A stretch of DNA of 64,000 bases from Gymnodinialimonas ulvae. Its GTDB lineage: Bacteria > Pseudomonadota > Alphaproteobacteria > Rhodobacterales > Rhodobacteraceae. Below the pieces are notes generated by a model. It made no database searches and had not been told where the DNA came from. It was given only the letters and a program-made list of their open reading frames with translations. Shown here piece by piece: positions 52,637-62,260 of this stretch. Made by a program: the position numbers and the translations under genes. The stretch is taken from NCBI RefSeq assembly GCF_037543845.1, contig NZ_JBBIFX010000002.1, forward strand, positions 124,001-188,000. The letters run 5' to 3'. The first letter of the stretch is position 1, and each line of letters begins with the position of its first letter.

Positions 52637-53916
52637 ACTCCCCAAGCAACGTTCCCGCCACCACCTGCCGCGACGCTCCGATCCTCAAGGAACGTGGTCA
52701 GCGCGAGGTCTTCTGCGGCCTCACCGGCATCATCTGGTTGCACAGAAAGATGCAGGACGCGTTCTTCCTTGTGATTGGCTCGCGCACCTGCGCGCACCTT
52801 CTGCAAGCTGCCGCGGGCGTGATGATTTTTGCTGAACCCCGCTTCGGCACCGCGATTCTCGAAGAGGGCGATCTGGCCGGTATGGCCGACGCCCACGAGG
52901 AACTTGACCGCGAAGTGGCGCGTCTTCTGTCGCGCCGCCCGGACATCAAGCAGCTCTTCCTCGTCGGCTCCTGCCCGTCCGAAGTCATCAAGCTCGACCT
53001 CGCCCGCGCCGCCGAACGCCTGACCCAGGTTCACGCCCCGCATGTCCGCGTCCTGAACTATTCCGGCTCCGGCATCGAGACGACCTTCACCCAGGGCGAA
53101 GACGCCTGCCTGGCCTCCATGGTCCCCGTCCTGCCGTCGACCGATCAACGCGAATTGATGCTCGTGGGCGCTCTGCCAGACGTGGTCGAGGATCAAGCCG
53201 TCTCCCTTCTGACCCAGATGGGCATCGGCCCGATCCGCGTTCTTCCCGCCCCTCGTACCGCCGAGACCCCCGGCGTCGGCCCCAACACCGTCTTCGCCTG
53301 CCTGCAGCCGTTCCTCGGTGACACCGCCGCCGCCCTGACCCGTCGCGGTGCGCGCCATATCCAGGCCCCGTTTCCCTTCGGTGAAGAGGGAACAACGCTC
53401 TGGCTCCGCGCCATTGCCGATGAATTCGGCGTCGATGATGACACCTTCTCCCGCGTCACCGACGCGCCCCGCGCCCGCGCACGCAAGGCCATCGCGAACG
53501 TGAGCGAACATCTCAACGGCAAGACGATCTTCTTCTTGCCCGACAGCCAACTCGAACTGCCCCTCGCACGCTTCCTGACTCGGGAATGCGGCATGGAGGC
53601 GATCGAGATCGGCCAACCCTACATCCACAAAGGCCTCGTCGGTCCCGACATGGACCTGATCCCGGCTGGTCCCACGATCTCCGAAGGGCAGGATGTCGAC
53701 AAACAACTCGACCGCGTCCGCGCCGCGCGGCCTGATCTGACGGTCTGCGGCCTCGGCCTCGCCAACCCGCTCGAAGCCGAAGGTCTCACCACGAAATGGG
53801 CCATCGAACTCGTCTTCACGCCCGTCCATTTCTACGAACAGGCCGGCGACCTCGCGGGCCTGTTCTCCCGCCCCGTCCGCCGCCGCGCCCTCCTGAAATT
53901 GGAGGCCGCCGAATGA
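52633..53916 (+). CDS. bchN: Light-independent protochlorophyllide reductase subunit N
   Basis: NifD-like subunit of the dark-operative protochlorophyllide reductase. 427 residues. The NB-cluster cysteines are Cys28 (VFCGLTGI), Cys53 (GSRTCAHLL) and Cys114 (VGSCPSEV); the fourth ligand comes from BchB Asp36. The start is the ATGA overlap with bchF; a long in-frame extension upstream is only a shadow of bchF. It ends ATGA into a 34-codon frame leading to bchB. Confidence 0.97.
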   Translation: MNSPSNVPATTCRDAPILKERGQREVFCGLTGIIWLHRKMQDAFFLVIGSRTCAHLLQAAAGVMIFAEPRFGTAILEEGDLAGMADAHEELDREVARLLSRRPDIKQLFLVGSCPSEVIKLDLARAAERLTQVHAPHVRVLNYSGSGIETTFTQGEDACLASMVPVLPSTDQRELMLVGALPDVVEDQAVSLLTQMGIGPIRVLPAPRTAETPGVGPNTVFACLQPFLGDTAAALTRRGARHIQAPFPFGEEGTTLWLRAIADEFGVDDDTFSRVTDAPRARARKAIANVSEHLNGKTIFFLPDSQLELPLARFLTRECGMEAIEIGQPYIHKGLVGPDMDLIPAGPTISEGQDVDKQLDRVRAARPDLTVCGLGLANPLEAEGLTTKWAIELVFTPVHFYEQAGDLAGLFSRPVRRRALLKLEAAE

Positions 53917-54017
53917 AACGCGCCCCCTCCTTCATCTTGCCAGAAAAACCTCGGGGGTCCGGGGGCAGCGCCCCCGGCGGCCAGCCTCTTGCGCGCACGC
54001 GCGTGGTCGCGCGATGA
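53913..54017 (+). CDS. 34-codon reading frame bridging bchN and bchB, probably repeat-derived
   Basis: Starts at the ATG overlapping the bchN stop (ATGA) and ends at a TGA overlapping the bchB ATG (ATGA). Translation: MKRAPSFILPEKPRGSGGSA, then an arginine-rich end. Most of it is a GC-rich palindromic repeat, so the peptide itself is unlikely to matter. An open frame over the repeat would let ribosomes pass from bchN to bchB. No family recognised. Confidence 0.3.
   Translation: MKRAPSFILPEKPRGSGGSAPGGQPLARTRVVAR
53929..53977 (+). repeat. Palindromic intergenic repeat, copy A (bchN-bchB)
   Basis: Begins with the motif CTTCATCTTGCCAGAAAAAC followed by CTCGGGGG. It ends in a perfect 8-bp hairpin CCGGGGGC/GCCCCCGG (53959-53966 with 53970-53977, loop AGC). 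The leading motif is shared with copy B inside bchB (CTTCTTTGCTTCCGAAATAC then CTTGGGGG). Elements of this look are scattered between genes in Rhodobacterales, from general knowledge. Confidence 0.65.
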
Positions 54018-55594
54018 AACTGACCGTCTGGACATACGAGGGCCCGCCCCATGTCGGCGCCATGCGCGTTGCAACCGCCATGCGCGGCCTGCACTACGTC
54101 CTGCACGCGCCGCAGGGCGACACCTACGCCGACCTGCTCTTCACCATGATCGAACGGCGCGACCACCGCCCGCCCGTCACCTACACCACGTTCGAAGGCC
54201 GGGATCTGGGCGAAGACACTGCCGGCATCTTCAAATCGACCTGTCAGGACGCCTACGACCGCTTCAAGCCCCAGGCGATGATCGTTGGCGCCTCCTGCAC
54301 CGCCGAACTGATCCAGGACGACCCCGGTGGGCTGGCCGAAACGATGGACATCCCCGTTCCGGTTATCCCGCTCGAACTGCCGTCGTATCAGCGCAAGGAA
54401 AACTTCGGCTCGGACGAGACCTTCTACCAGATCGTCCGCCACCTCGCGCAGCCGATGGAGCGCACGCCGGACATCAGCGTGAACCTCCTAGGACCCCTCG
54501 CGCTCGGCTTCCGTCACCGCGATGACATCGAAGAAGTGAAGGGCCTGCTCTACGAAATGGGCATCCGCGTGAATGTCGTGGCCCCCTTCGACGCCACGCC
54601 CGAGGACATCACCCGCCTCGGCGCGGCCCATGCCAATGTCCTGATGTATCCCGAGCATGCCGAAACCGCTGCGCGACATCTCGAACGCGCCTGCGATCAG
54701 CCGTTCACCAGGATCGTTCCGATCGGCGTCGGCGCCACACACGATTTCGTCGCTGAAGTGGCTCAAATCTGCAGCGTAGAGCCGAAGAAAGACCTTTCGC
54801 GCCTGCGCCAGCCCTGGTGGTCCAAATCCGTCGACAGCACGTACCTGACCGGCAAACGCGTGTTCCTCTTCGGCGATGCCACCCATGTGCAAACTGCCGC
54901 CCGCATCGCCCGCGATGAGATGGGGTTCGAGGTTGTCGGCCTCGGATGCTACAACCGTGAATTCGCTCGGCCCATCCGGGCACTGGCCAAGGAATTTGGC
55001 GTTCCGGCACTGATCACCGATGATTATCTTGAGGTAGAGCAGGCTATCGCCGATGCCGCGCCCGAGATGATCCTCGGCACCCAGATGGAGCGCCATATCG
55101 GCAAGCGCCTGGGCATTCCCTGCGCCGTCATCTCCGCCCCCGTCCATGTGCAGGATTTCCCAGCGCGCTATTCCCCCCAGATGGGCTGGGAAGGCGCGAA
55201 CGTGATCTTCGACACCTGGATTCATCCGCTGGTCATGGGTCTCGAAGAACATCTGCTTGCCATGTTCCGCGAGGATTTCGAATTCCACGACGAAGCCGGT
55301 CCAAGCCACCATGGCGGACATGCACCCCGACCCGCTGAGGGGGGCCTTGTCCCCCGGCCGGAGGCCTCCCCCCAAGGTATTTCGGAAGCAAAGAAGGCGG
55401 GCGCGCCGTGCGAGGCCGAAGCAGGCTCCGACGTGATGGTCTGGCTCGCGGACGCCGAAAAAGAGCTCAAGAAGATCCCCTTCTTCGTGCGCGGCAAGGC
55501 CCGCCGCAACACCGAGAAATTCGCAGCCGACCAAGGCCTGCAGGAAATCTCCCTCGATACCCTCTATGAGGCGAAGGCACACTTTGCGCGGTGA
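54014..55594 (+). CDS. bchB: Light-independent protochlorophyllide reductase subunit B
   Basis: NifK-like partner of BchN. 526 residues. MKLTVWTYEGPPHVGAMRVA starts the protein, and Asp36 (HAPQGDTY) is the unusual aspartate ligand of the NB cluster. SCTAELIQDDPGG and APVHVQDFPARYSPQMGWEG follow. The C-terminal helix domain VWLADAEKELKKIPFFVRGK is intact. The variable linker before it (about residues 440-461) is encoded by a palindromic repeat that keeps the frame. Overlaps bchH by up to 29 bases. Confidence 0.97.
   Translation: MKLTVWTYEGPPHVGAMRVATAMRGLHYVLHAPQGDTYADLLFTMIERRDHRPPVTYTTFEGRDLGEDTAGIFKSTCQDAYDRFKPQAMIVGASCTAELIQDDPGGLAETMDIPVPVIPLELPSYQRKENFGSDETFYQIVRHLAQPMERTPDISVNLLGPLALGFRHRDDIEEVKGLLYEMGIRVNVVAPFDATPEDITRLGAAHANVLMYPEHAETAARHLERACDQPFTRIVPIGVGATHDFVAEVAQICSVEPKKDLSRLRQPWWSKSVDSTYLTGKRVFLFGDATHVQTAARIARDEMGFEVVGLGCYNREFARPIRALAKEFGVPALITDDYLEVEQAIADAAPEMILGTQMERHIGKRLGIPCAVISAPVHVQDFPARYSPQMGWEGANVIFDTWIHPLVMGLEEHLLAMFREDFEFHDEAGPSHHGGHAPRPAEGGLVPRPEASPQGISEAKKAGAPCEAEAGSDVMVWLADAEKELKKIPFFVRGKARRNTEKFAADQGLQEISLDTLYEAKAHFAR
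55331..55396 (-). repeat. Palindromic repeat, copy B, in frame within bchB
   Basis: On the minus strand it reads CTTCTTTGCTTCCGAAATAC, then CTTGGGGGGAGGCC and further GC-rich inverted segments, the same layout as copy A. About 66 bases, so 22 codons, translated as roughly PAEGGLVPRPEASPQGISEA within BchB. The frame stays open and the product remains full length. Confidence 0.65.
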
Positions 55595-58500
55595 TGACAC
55601 ACATATCCCCGGCTACCGGGTTGTTATTGTCACGCTGGACAACCACGTGGCCGGTCCCGCCACGCGCGTGTCCGACAGGCTGGCCGCGGAATTCCCGGGC
55701 CTGAACGTCTCGGTACACGCCGCTGCCGAATGGGCCGAAACACCCGAAGCATTGGACGAGGCGCGCCTTGCGGTGAAGCATGGCGACATCATCGTCACCA
55801 ACCTTCTGTTCATCGAAGAACACATCAATGCCATCCTGCCCGACCTCAAGGCACGCCGAGATCATTGCGATGCGATGATCGGTGTGATTTCGGCCAAGGA
55901 AGTCGTGCAACAGACCCGCATGGGTGAGTTGGACATGCAAAAGCCCGCGTCCGGGCCGATGAAGTTGCTCAAGAAACTGCGCGGCTCCAAAGAGCCGTCT
56001 GCCAATTCCGGCGAGAAGCAGATGAAGCTGCTGCGCCGGCTGCCCAAGATCCTGAAGTTCATCCCCGGCAAGGCGCAGGATCTGCGCGCGTGGTTCCTGA
56101 CCATGCAATATTGGCTGGGTGGCTCCGACGACAATGTCGAGCAGATGATCCGTTTTCTCGTGGGTCGTTACGCCAGTGACGCCGCCTTCAAGGGGGCGGA
56201 GGCCGCAGCCCCCATCGATTACCCAGAGGTCGGCCTCTACCATCCGGACCTGCCGGACCATCACATCACCACCGACTCCGCCAACCTGCCGCAGCCGGAA
56301 AATCCCGTGGCCACAGTCGGCCTTCTGATGATGCGCAGCTACGTCCTCGCATCGGATACCGCGCATTATGATGCCGTGATTCGGCAGATGCAGGCAGCGG
56401 GCATTGCCGTCTTTCCTGCCTTTGCGGGCGGACTTGACGGGCGTCCTGCGATCAACGCCTACTTCGCCGACGGCAAGATCGACGCTCTGGTCTCTCTCAC
56501 CGGGTTCAGCCTCATCGGTGGCCCGGCCTATAACGACAGCGCCGCCGCGGTCGAAACGCTCAAATCCCTCGACGTGCCCTACATCGCCGCCCATCCGATC
56601 GAGTTTCAGACTCTCGGCCAATGGGCGTCCTGTGAGGGGGGTCTGGGCCCGGTCGAAACCACGATGCTCGTCGCTTTGCCCGAGATCGACGGCGCCACCA
56701 ACCCCACCGTCTTCGGCGGTCGGCACGGCACCGATGGCTGCCAGGGCTGCCACATGGATTGCAAGGGCGTGTCCGACACCAAGGCCATGGCCCCGTGTCC
56801 GGAGCGGATCATTTCCCTGGTCGAAAAGACCCGCCGCCTTGCGGTTTTGCGGCGCAAGCAGAATGCTGAAAAGAAGGTCGGCGTGGTGCTCTTTGGGTTC
56901 CCGCCGAATGCCGGTGCCGTCGGAACCGCTGCCTACCTGAGCGTCTTTGAAAGCCTCTATAATGCATTGCAGAGCCTGAAAACACGCGGATACAACGTCG
57001 AGGTTCCTGCCTCCGTCGATGATCTGCGCGCTGCGGTTCTGCAAGGCAACGCCAAACAATACGGTCAAGAAGCCAACGTCGCGGCCCATGTCGATGCCGA
57101 CACGATCGTCGCCAACACCCCGCCGCTCGCCGCCATCGAAGCCGTCTGGGGCCCGGCACCCGGCAAGGTGCAATCGGACGGGCGCGGCGTCTTCGTTTTG
57201 GGTGCACATTTCGGCAATGTCTTTGTCGGCGTGCAGCCCACCTTCGGATATGAAGGCGATCCGATGCGCCTTCTGTTCGAGAAGGGTTTCGCCCCCACCC
57301 ATGCCTTCACGCAATTCTATCTCTGGCTCCGCAACACATTCCAGGCTGATGTCCTTCTGCATTTCGGCATGCACGGCGCGTTGGAATTCATGCCGGGCAA
57401 GCAGGCGGGTCTTGGCGCGCGCGATTGGCCCGATCGCCTGATCGGTGAGGTTCCCAACGTCTACCTCTACGCCGCCAACAACCCGTCCGAGGCAACGCTG
57501 GCCAAGCGTCGGTCCAACGCCGTAACCATCACGCATCTGACCCCGCCGCTTGCCGCCTCCGGCCTCTACAAGGGCCTGCAGGAGCTGAAAGACAGCCTGA
57601 CCCGTTGGCGTGGGCTTCCCCCCGACGCCCCGGAACGCGCCGACCTCGAAGCCCTCATCGCGACGCAAGCCGAAGCCGTCGACCTCGCGGGCGATGCCGA
57701 TACGCTCTGGCTGACCCTACTGGAGACCGAAGACGCGCTGATCCCAGACGGCCTTCATATCCTCGGCAAACCGATGGGTGAGGCCGAATTGGCCGAACAT
57801 CTCCGCGTTATGGTCGACACCACCGAAGAGACCCGCAACCGCATTGCCGGCCTGCTGCGGCAGCAATCCGAAATGCTGGGTCTCATGCGGGCTCTCGAAG
57901 GCCGCTTCATCGAACCCGTGCCCGGCGGTGACCTGATCCGCTCGCCCGAGGTTCTGCCCACGGGCCGCAACATCCACGCCTTCGACCCGTTCCGCATGCC
58001 CACCGCCTTCGCGCTGCAGGACGGCGCGAAGCAGGCGCAGAAACTGATCGAAGCGGCCGACGAAATGCCCCGCTCCGTGGCGCTGGTGCTTTGGGGGTCC
58101 GATAACATCAAATCCGACGGCGGCCCGATCAGCCAGGCCCTCTCGCTTATGGGTGCGACGCCGCGCTTTGACGAATTCGGCCGCCTCTGCGGGGCCGACC
58201 TGATCCCGCTTTCGGACCTTGGCCGCCCCCGGATCGACGTGGTGATGACCCTGTCGGGCATCTTCCGCGATCTCCTGCCCCTGCAAACCCGGATGCTGGC
58301 CGAAGCCGCCTTCAAGGCCGCCACTGCCGATGAACCGCTGGATCAGAACTTCGTCCGCGCCCATGCCCTCGACTACGCCGAAAAGATGGGCGTTCCGATG
58401 GAAGAGGCCGCGCTGCGGGTCTTCTCCAACGCCGAAGGGGCCTATGGGTCCAACGTCAACGCGCTGGTCGATAGCGGTGCCTGGGGCGAGGAAGATGAAC

Positions 58501-59144
58501 TTGCCGACGCCTATGAAGCCCGCAAATGCTTCGCCTACGGCGTGACGGGCAAGGCCTCGAAAAACGCGGGCATGCTGCAAAGCGCGCTCAAGGACGTGGA
58601 CCTCGCCTACCAGAACCTCGAATCCGTCGAACTGGGCGTCACCACCGTGGACCATTACTTCGACACACTTGGCGGCATTTCACGCGCCGTGAAACGCGCC
58701 AAGGGCGGCGCGGAAGCGCCGGTGTTCATCGGTGACCATACCCGCGGTGATGGCAAGGTGCGCACCCTGCAGGAACAGGTCGCGCTCGAAACCCGCTCGC
58801 GCAGCCTCAACCCCAAATGGTTCGAAGGCCTGCTCAAGCATGGCCACGAAGGCGTCCGGCAGATCGAAGCGCAAGTGACCAACACCATGGGCTGGTCCGC
58901 CACCACCGGACAGGTCGACCCCTGGGTCTACCAGCGCCTCAGCGAGACCTTTGTTCTCGACGAAGAGATGCGCCGCCGCTTGGCCGCGCTCAACCCACAG
59001 GCCTCGGCCCGCATGGCGAACCGCCTGCTCGAGGCACACGAACGGAATTACTGGCAACCCGATGAGGCCACGTTGGCCGCGCTTCAGGCTGGCGCGGACG
59101 AACTCGAGGACACCCTCGAAGGCCTCAACGTGGCTGCGGAATAG
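55566..59144 (+). CDS. bchH: Magnesium chelatase subunit H (BchH)
   Basis: Porphyrin-binding catalytic subunit that inserts Mg into protoporphyrin IX with BchI and BchD. 1192 residues, normal size. Landmarks include VVIVTLDNHVAGPATRVSDR, MTMQYWLGGSDDNVEQMIRF-type segment near residue 180, HFGMHGALEFMPGKQAGLGA near 600, and AYGSNVNALVDSGAWGEEDE near 960. Start candidates are the ATG at 55566 (29-base overlap with bchB) and a TTG at 55584 with AAGG before it. bchI and bchD are not in this window. Confidence 0.97.
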   Translation: MRRRHTLRGDDTHIPGYRVVIVTLDNHVAGPATRVSDRLAAEFPGLNVSVHAAAEWAETPEALDEARLAVKHGDIIVTNLLFIEEHINAILPDLKARRDHCDAMIGVISAKEVVQQTRMGELDMQKPASGPMKLLKKLRGSKEPSANSGEKQMKLLRRLPKILKFIPGKAQDLRAWFLTMQYWLGGSDDNVEQMIRFLVGRYASDAAFKGAEAAAPIDYPEVGLYHPDLPDHHITTDSANLPQPENPVATVGLLMMRSYVLASDTAHYDAVIRQMQAAGIAVFPAFAGGLDGRPAINAYFADGKIDALVSLTGFSLIGGPAYNDSAAAVETLKSLDVPYIAAHPIEFQTLGQWASCEGGLGPVETTMLVALPEIDGATNPTVFGGRHGTDGCQGCHMDCKGVSDTKAMAPCPERIISLVEKTRRLAVLRRKQNAEKKVGVVLFGFPPNAGAVGTAAYLSVFESLYNALQSLKTRGYNVEVPASVDDLRAAVLQGNAKQYGQEANVAAHVDADTIVANTPPLAAIEAVWGPAPGKVQSDGRGVFVLGAHFGNVFVGVQPTFGYEGDPMRLLFEKGFAPTHAFTQFYLWLRNTFQADVLLHFGMHGALEFMPGKQAGLGARDWPDRLIGEVPNVYLYAANNPSEATLAKRRSNAVTITHLTPPLAASGLYKGLQELKDSLTRWRGLPPDAPERADLEALIATQAEAVDLAGDADTLWLTLLETEDALIPDGLHILGKPMGEAELAEHLRVMVDTTEETRNRIAGLLRQQSEMLGLMRALEGRFIEPVPGGDLIRSPEVLPTGRNIHAFDPFRMPTAFALQDGAKQAQKLIEAADEMPRSVALVLWGSDNIKSDGGPISQALSLMGATPRFDEFGRLCGADLIPLSDLGRPRIDVVMTLSGIFRDLLPLQTRMLAEAAFKAATADEPLDQNFVRAHALDYAEKMGVPMEEAALRVFSNAEGAYGSNVNALVDSGAWGEEDELADAYEARKCFAYGVTGKASKNAGMLQSALKDVDLAYQNLESVELGVTTVDHYFDTLGGISRAVKRAKGGAEAPVFIGDHTRGDGKVRTLQEQVALETRSRSLNPKWFEGLLKHGHEGVRQIEAQVTNTMGWSATTGQVDPWVYQRLSETFVLDEEMRRRLAALNPQASARMANRLLEAHERNYWQPDEATLAALQAGADELEDTLEGLNVAAE

Positions 59145-59155
59145 GAGACGACCCG

Positions 59156-60115
59156 ATGCTGGACGAAAAGAATCCCCCCGCCGCGCGCGCCGCGATGCGC
59201 GAAGCCGCCGGGCTAGAGGCGCGCGGTCTAAAATCGCCGCCAATCCTGAAGGGTCAGGATGGTGAAGGCTCGCTTCAGGTGCATCAATCCGATGACATGA
59301 AGATCGAAGGCGCCAAGGTCTTCGCCGTCTACGGCAAGGGCGGGATCGGCAAATCGACGACCTCGTCGAACCTCTCCGCCGCCTTCTCCAAGCTCGGCAA
59401 GAAGGTCCTGCAAATCGGCTGCGATCCCAAGCACGACAGCACGTTTACCTTGACGGGCATGCTTCAGCCCACGGTCATCGACATCCTCAAGGACGTCGAT
59501 TTCCATGCCGAAGAACTGCGCCCCGAAGATTTCGTCACCCAAGGCTACAACGGTGTGCAATGCATCGAGGCCGGTGGCCCCCCCGCCGGGACCGGCTGCG
59601 GCGGTTATGTCGTCGGCCAAACGGTCAAGCTCCTCAAGCAGCACCACCTTCTGGAAGACACCGATGTGGTGCTGTTCGACGTGTTGGGCGATGTCGTCTG
59701 CGGTGGCTTTGCGGCCCCTCTGCAACATGCCGACCGTGCGCTGATTGTCACTGCCAATGACTTCGACAGCATCTATGCGATGAACCGGATCATTGCCGCG
59801 GTGCAGGCCAAGTCCAAGAACTACAACGTGCGCCTCGCAGGCTGCGTCGCCAACCGCTCCAAGAACACCGATGAGGTGGATCGCTATTGCGATGTGGTGG
59901 GCTTCAAACGCATCGGCCACATGCCCGATGTCGACGCTATTCGGCGTTCCAGGCTCAAAAAGAAGACCCTGTTCGAGATGCCCGATGAAGAAGACATCGT
60001 GCAATGCCGCGCCGAATACATCCGTCTGGCCCAGACGCTTTACGCGGGCACCGATCCGCTTGCGCCCGCGCCGCTGGAAGATCGCGATATCTTTGAATTG
60101 CTGGGGTTCGACTGA
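59156..60115 (+). CDS. bchL: Light-independent protochlorophyllide reductase iron protein BchL
   Basis: NifH-like electron donor to BchNB. 319 residues. An N-terminal flexible segment of about 48 residues precedes the P-loop VYGKGGIGKSTTSSNL (about 58-73). The 4Fe-4S ligands are Cys148 (GTGCGGYV) and Cys182 (DVVCGGFA). TAGGAGACGACCCG precedes the ATG. Paralogue of BchX in the same window. Confidence 0.98.
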   Translation: MLDEKNPPAARAAMREAAGLEARGLKSPPILKGQDGEGSLQVHQSDDMKIEGAKVFAVYGKGGIGKSTTSSNLSAAFSKLGKKVLQIGCDPKHDSTFTLTGMLQPTVIDILKDVDFHAEELRPEDFVTQGYNGVQCIEAGGPPAGTGCGGYVVGQTVKLLKQHHLLEDTDVVLFDVLGDVVCGGFAAPLQHADRALIVTANDFDSIYAMNRIIAAVQAKSKNYNVRLAGCVANRSKNTDEVDRYCDVVGFKRIGHMPDVDAIRRSRLKKKTLFEMPDEEDIVQCRAEYIRLAQTLYAGTDPLAPAPLEDRDIFELLGFD

Positions 60116-60119
60116 CTTG

Positions 60120-60806
60120 GTGGACACGCCCACATATGACGCCACCCGCAACCGGGTAGAGGCCTATTTCGACCGCACCGCGACCAAAACGTGGGAGCGG
60201 TTGACCTCTGACGCGCCGGTGTCTCGCGTGCGGGCGACCGTGCGCGCGGGCCGGGACCGGATGCGTGCGACGATGCTGGCCGCTCTGCCCGAGGATCTGA
60301 CCGGTCGCCGTGTGTTGGACGCAGGCTGTGGCACCGGGGCGATGACCGAAGAACTCGCCAAACGCGGGGCCGAGGTCGTGGCCATCGACATCTCGCCGCA
60401 ACTCATCGACATCGCCGCCAAGCGCCTGCCCGAAGATCTTGCCCATCGCGTGACCTTCCGTTCGGGCGATATGCTGAGCGCCGATCTGGGTGATTTCGAT
60501 CATGTCATGGCGATGGATTCGATGATCTACTACGCTGCGCCCGATCTGGGCCGCGCGTTGGCGGGTCTGGCCGAACGCTGCCCCCATATCGTCTTTACCG
60601 TCGCCCCCAAGACGCCCTTCCTGATGGCTTTCTTTGGTCTTGGAAAACTCTTCCCGCGCAGCGACCGCTCGCCCGTAATGATCCCGCATTCGGAAAAAGC
60701 AATCCGGCGAGAGTTGTTGAAAAACAATTGCTTAACCCCTGGTTGCAACCTTGCAACCGTCTCATCCGGCTTCTACATCTCCAAATGCATGGAGATCCGT
60801 GCATGA
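60120..60806 (+). CDS. bchM: Magnesium-protoporphyrin IX O-methyltransferase BchM
   Basis: Methylates the ring C propionate of Mg-protoporphyrin IX using SAM. 228 residues. NRVEAYFDRTATKTWERLTS opens the family pattern. The SAM motif is RVLDAGCGTGAMTEELAKRG, followed by AMDSMIYYAAPDLGRAL and a C-terminal FYISKCMEIRA. The start is GTG at 60120 or the TTG one codon earlier; either lies 4-5 bases after the bchL stop. Ends ATGA into lhaA. Confidence 0.94.
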   Translation: MDTPTYDATRNRVEAYFDRTATKTWERLTSDAPVSRVRATVRAGRDRMRATMLAALPEDLTGRRVLDAGCGTGAMTEELAKRGAEVVAIDISPQLIDIAAKRLPEDLAHRVTFRSGDMLSADLGDFDHVMAMDSMIYYAAPDLGRALAGLAERCPHIVFTVAPKTPFLMAFFGLGKLFPRSDRSPVMIPHSEKAIRRELLKNNCLTPGCNLATVSSGFYISKCMEIRA

Positions 60807-62233
60807 GTATGCTGAAACGCATATCCATCCGCTATCTGCCCTTCGCAGATGCCGCGTCCGATGATCTCCCCCTCGGCCAGCTCCTGCGCCTTTCGCTGTT
60901 TCAGGTCTCCGTCGGCATGGCCGCTGTCCTTCTGTTGGGCACGCTCAACCGCGTCATGATCGTGGAGCTTCAGGTCCCCGCCTTCCTCGTCGCCTGCATG
61001 GTCGCGCTGCCGGTCCTGATCGCGCCCTTCCGCGCCCTTCTTGGCTTCAAGTCCGACACCTACAAATCCGCCATCGGTTGGAAGCGTTTGCCCTACCTTT
61101 GGTTTGGAACGCTCTGGCAATTCGGTGGCCTCGCCATCATGCCCGCCTGCCTTCTGGTCCTCGGCGGAGAGGTCACGCAAACCACCTACGATATCCCCTT
61201 TGCCGGTGAGATCCTCGCCGCGCTCGCCTTCGTGATGACCGGTATCGGCATGCACATGACGCAGACCGCCGGCCTCGCGTTGGCCGCCGACCGCGCCACC
61301 GACGAAACCCGCCCCCGCGTGGTTGCACTGCTTTATGTCATGTTCCTTGTCGGCATGGGCGTCAGCGCCGTTGTGATCGGCTGGTTCTTGCGGGAATTCA
61401 CGCCGCTCGAACTGATCCAGGTCATCCAATCCTGCGCCGTCCTGACCCTCGTGCTGAACGTAGCTGCGTTGTGGAAGCAAGAGCGCGTGCAACCCATGAC
61501 CAAGGCGCAGCGCGCCGAGGCCAGCCCGACCTTTCGCGAGGCATGGGCCGATTACGCCAACGGTGGCAGCGCCGGGCGTTTGCTGGTCGTCGTGTTCCTC
61601 GGCACCATGGCTTTCAACATGCAAGACGTCCTCCTTGAACCCTACGGCGGCGAAATCCTCGGGCTGTCTGTTTCCTCGACCACACTTCTGACGGCCACCT
61701 GGGCCGCGGGCGCGCTGGCCGGATTCGCACTGGCCGCACGCTGGTTGAGCCAGGGTATCAACCCCTACCGCATGGCGGCGCGCGGTCTTCTGGCAGGGGT
61801 TCTGGCGTTCTCGGCGGTGATCTTCTCCAACCCCTGGGCGTCGTCCGAGCTGTTCTTTGTCGGCGCCTGCTTCATCGGCTTTGGTGGTGGTCTGTTCTCT
61901 GTCGCGACGCTTACCGCCGCCATGACCATGCCGACCAGCAACCGCGCGGGTAAGGGCCTTGCCCTCGGCGCATGGGGTGCTGCGCAAGCCACAGCCGCCG
62001 GTCTCTCTATCGCCATGGGCGGCGCGATCCGCGATGGCGTCAATTCCATCGCCATGTCTGGACAACTTGGCGAAGCACTCGGGACCGCGGCGACGGGGTA
62101 TTCCGTCGTCTACCACCTCGAAATCTTTCTGCTTTTCACAACATTGGTGGCCCTCGGGCCGCTGGTGCGCACTCGAACGACCAAAACCCAAGATGGGGGG
62201 GCGAAGATCGGCCTCGCCGATTTGCCCACCTGA
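60803..62233 (+). CDS. lhaA: LhaA, PucC-family light-harvesting 1 assembly protein
   Basis: 476 residues with about twelve membrane helices (major facilitator superfamily, BCD branch). RYLPFADAASDDLPLGQLLR starts the protein; GFKSDTYKSAIGWKRLPYLW is the loop 2-3 signature. DVLLEPYGGEILGLSVSSTT is also diagnostic. Rhodobacter LhaA is needed for LH1 assembly, probably by supplying pigment. GGAG precedes the ATG, which overlaps the bchM stop. Confidence 0.93.
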   Translation: MSMLKRISIRYLPFADAASDDLPLGQLLRLSLFQVSVGMAAVLLLGTLNRVMIVELQVPAFLVACMVALPVLIAPFRALLGFKSDTYKSAIGWKRLPYLWFGTLWQFGGLAIMPACLLVLGGEVTQTTYDIPFAGEILAALAFVMTGIGMHMTQTAGLALAADRATDETRPRVVALLYVMFLVGMGVSAVVIGWFLREFTPLELIQVIQSCAVLTLVLNVAALWKQERVQPMTKAQRAEASPTFREAWADYANGGSAGRLLVVVFLGTMAFNMQDVLLEPYGGEILGLSVSSTTLLTATWAAGALAGFALAARWLSQGINPYRMAARGLLAGVLAFSAVIFSNPWASSELFFVGACFIGFGGGLFSVATLTAAMTMPTSNRAGKGLALGAWGAAQATAAGLSIAMGGAIRDGVNSIAMSGQLGEALGTAATGYSVVYHLEIFLLFTTLVALGPLVRTRTTKTQDGGAKIGLADLPT

Positions 62234-62260
62234 TCGGGCCCACCTGAAAGGACCCACGCC

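Noticed and set aside
55467..57668. 733-codon open frame on the minus strand within bchB-bchH
   Set aside because: Opposite the conserved BchH sequence; explained by GC-rich third positions leaving few stop codons.
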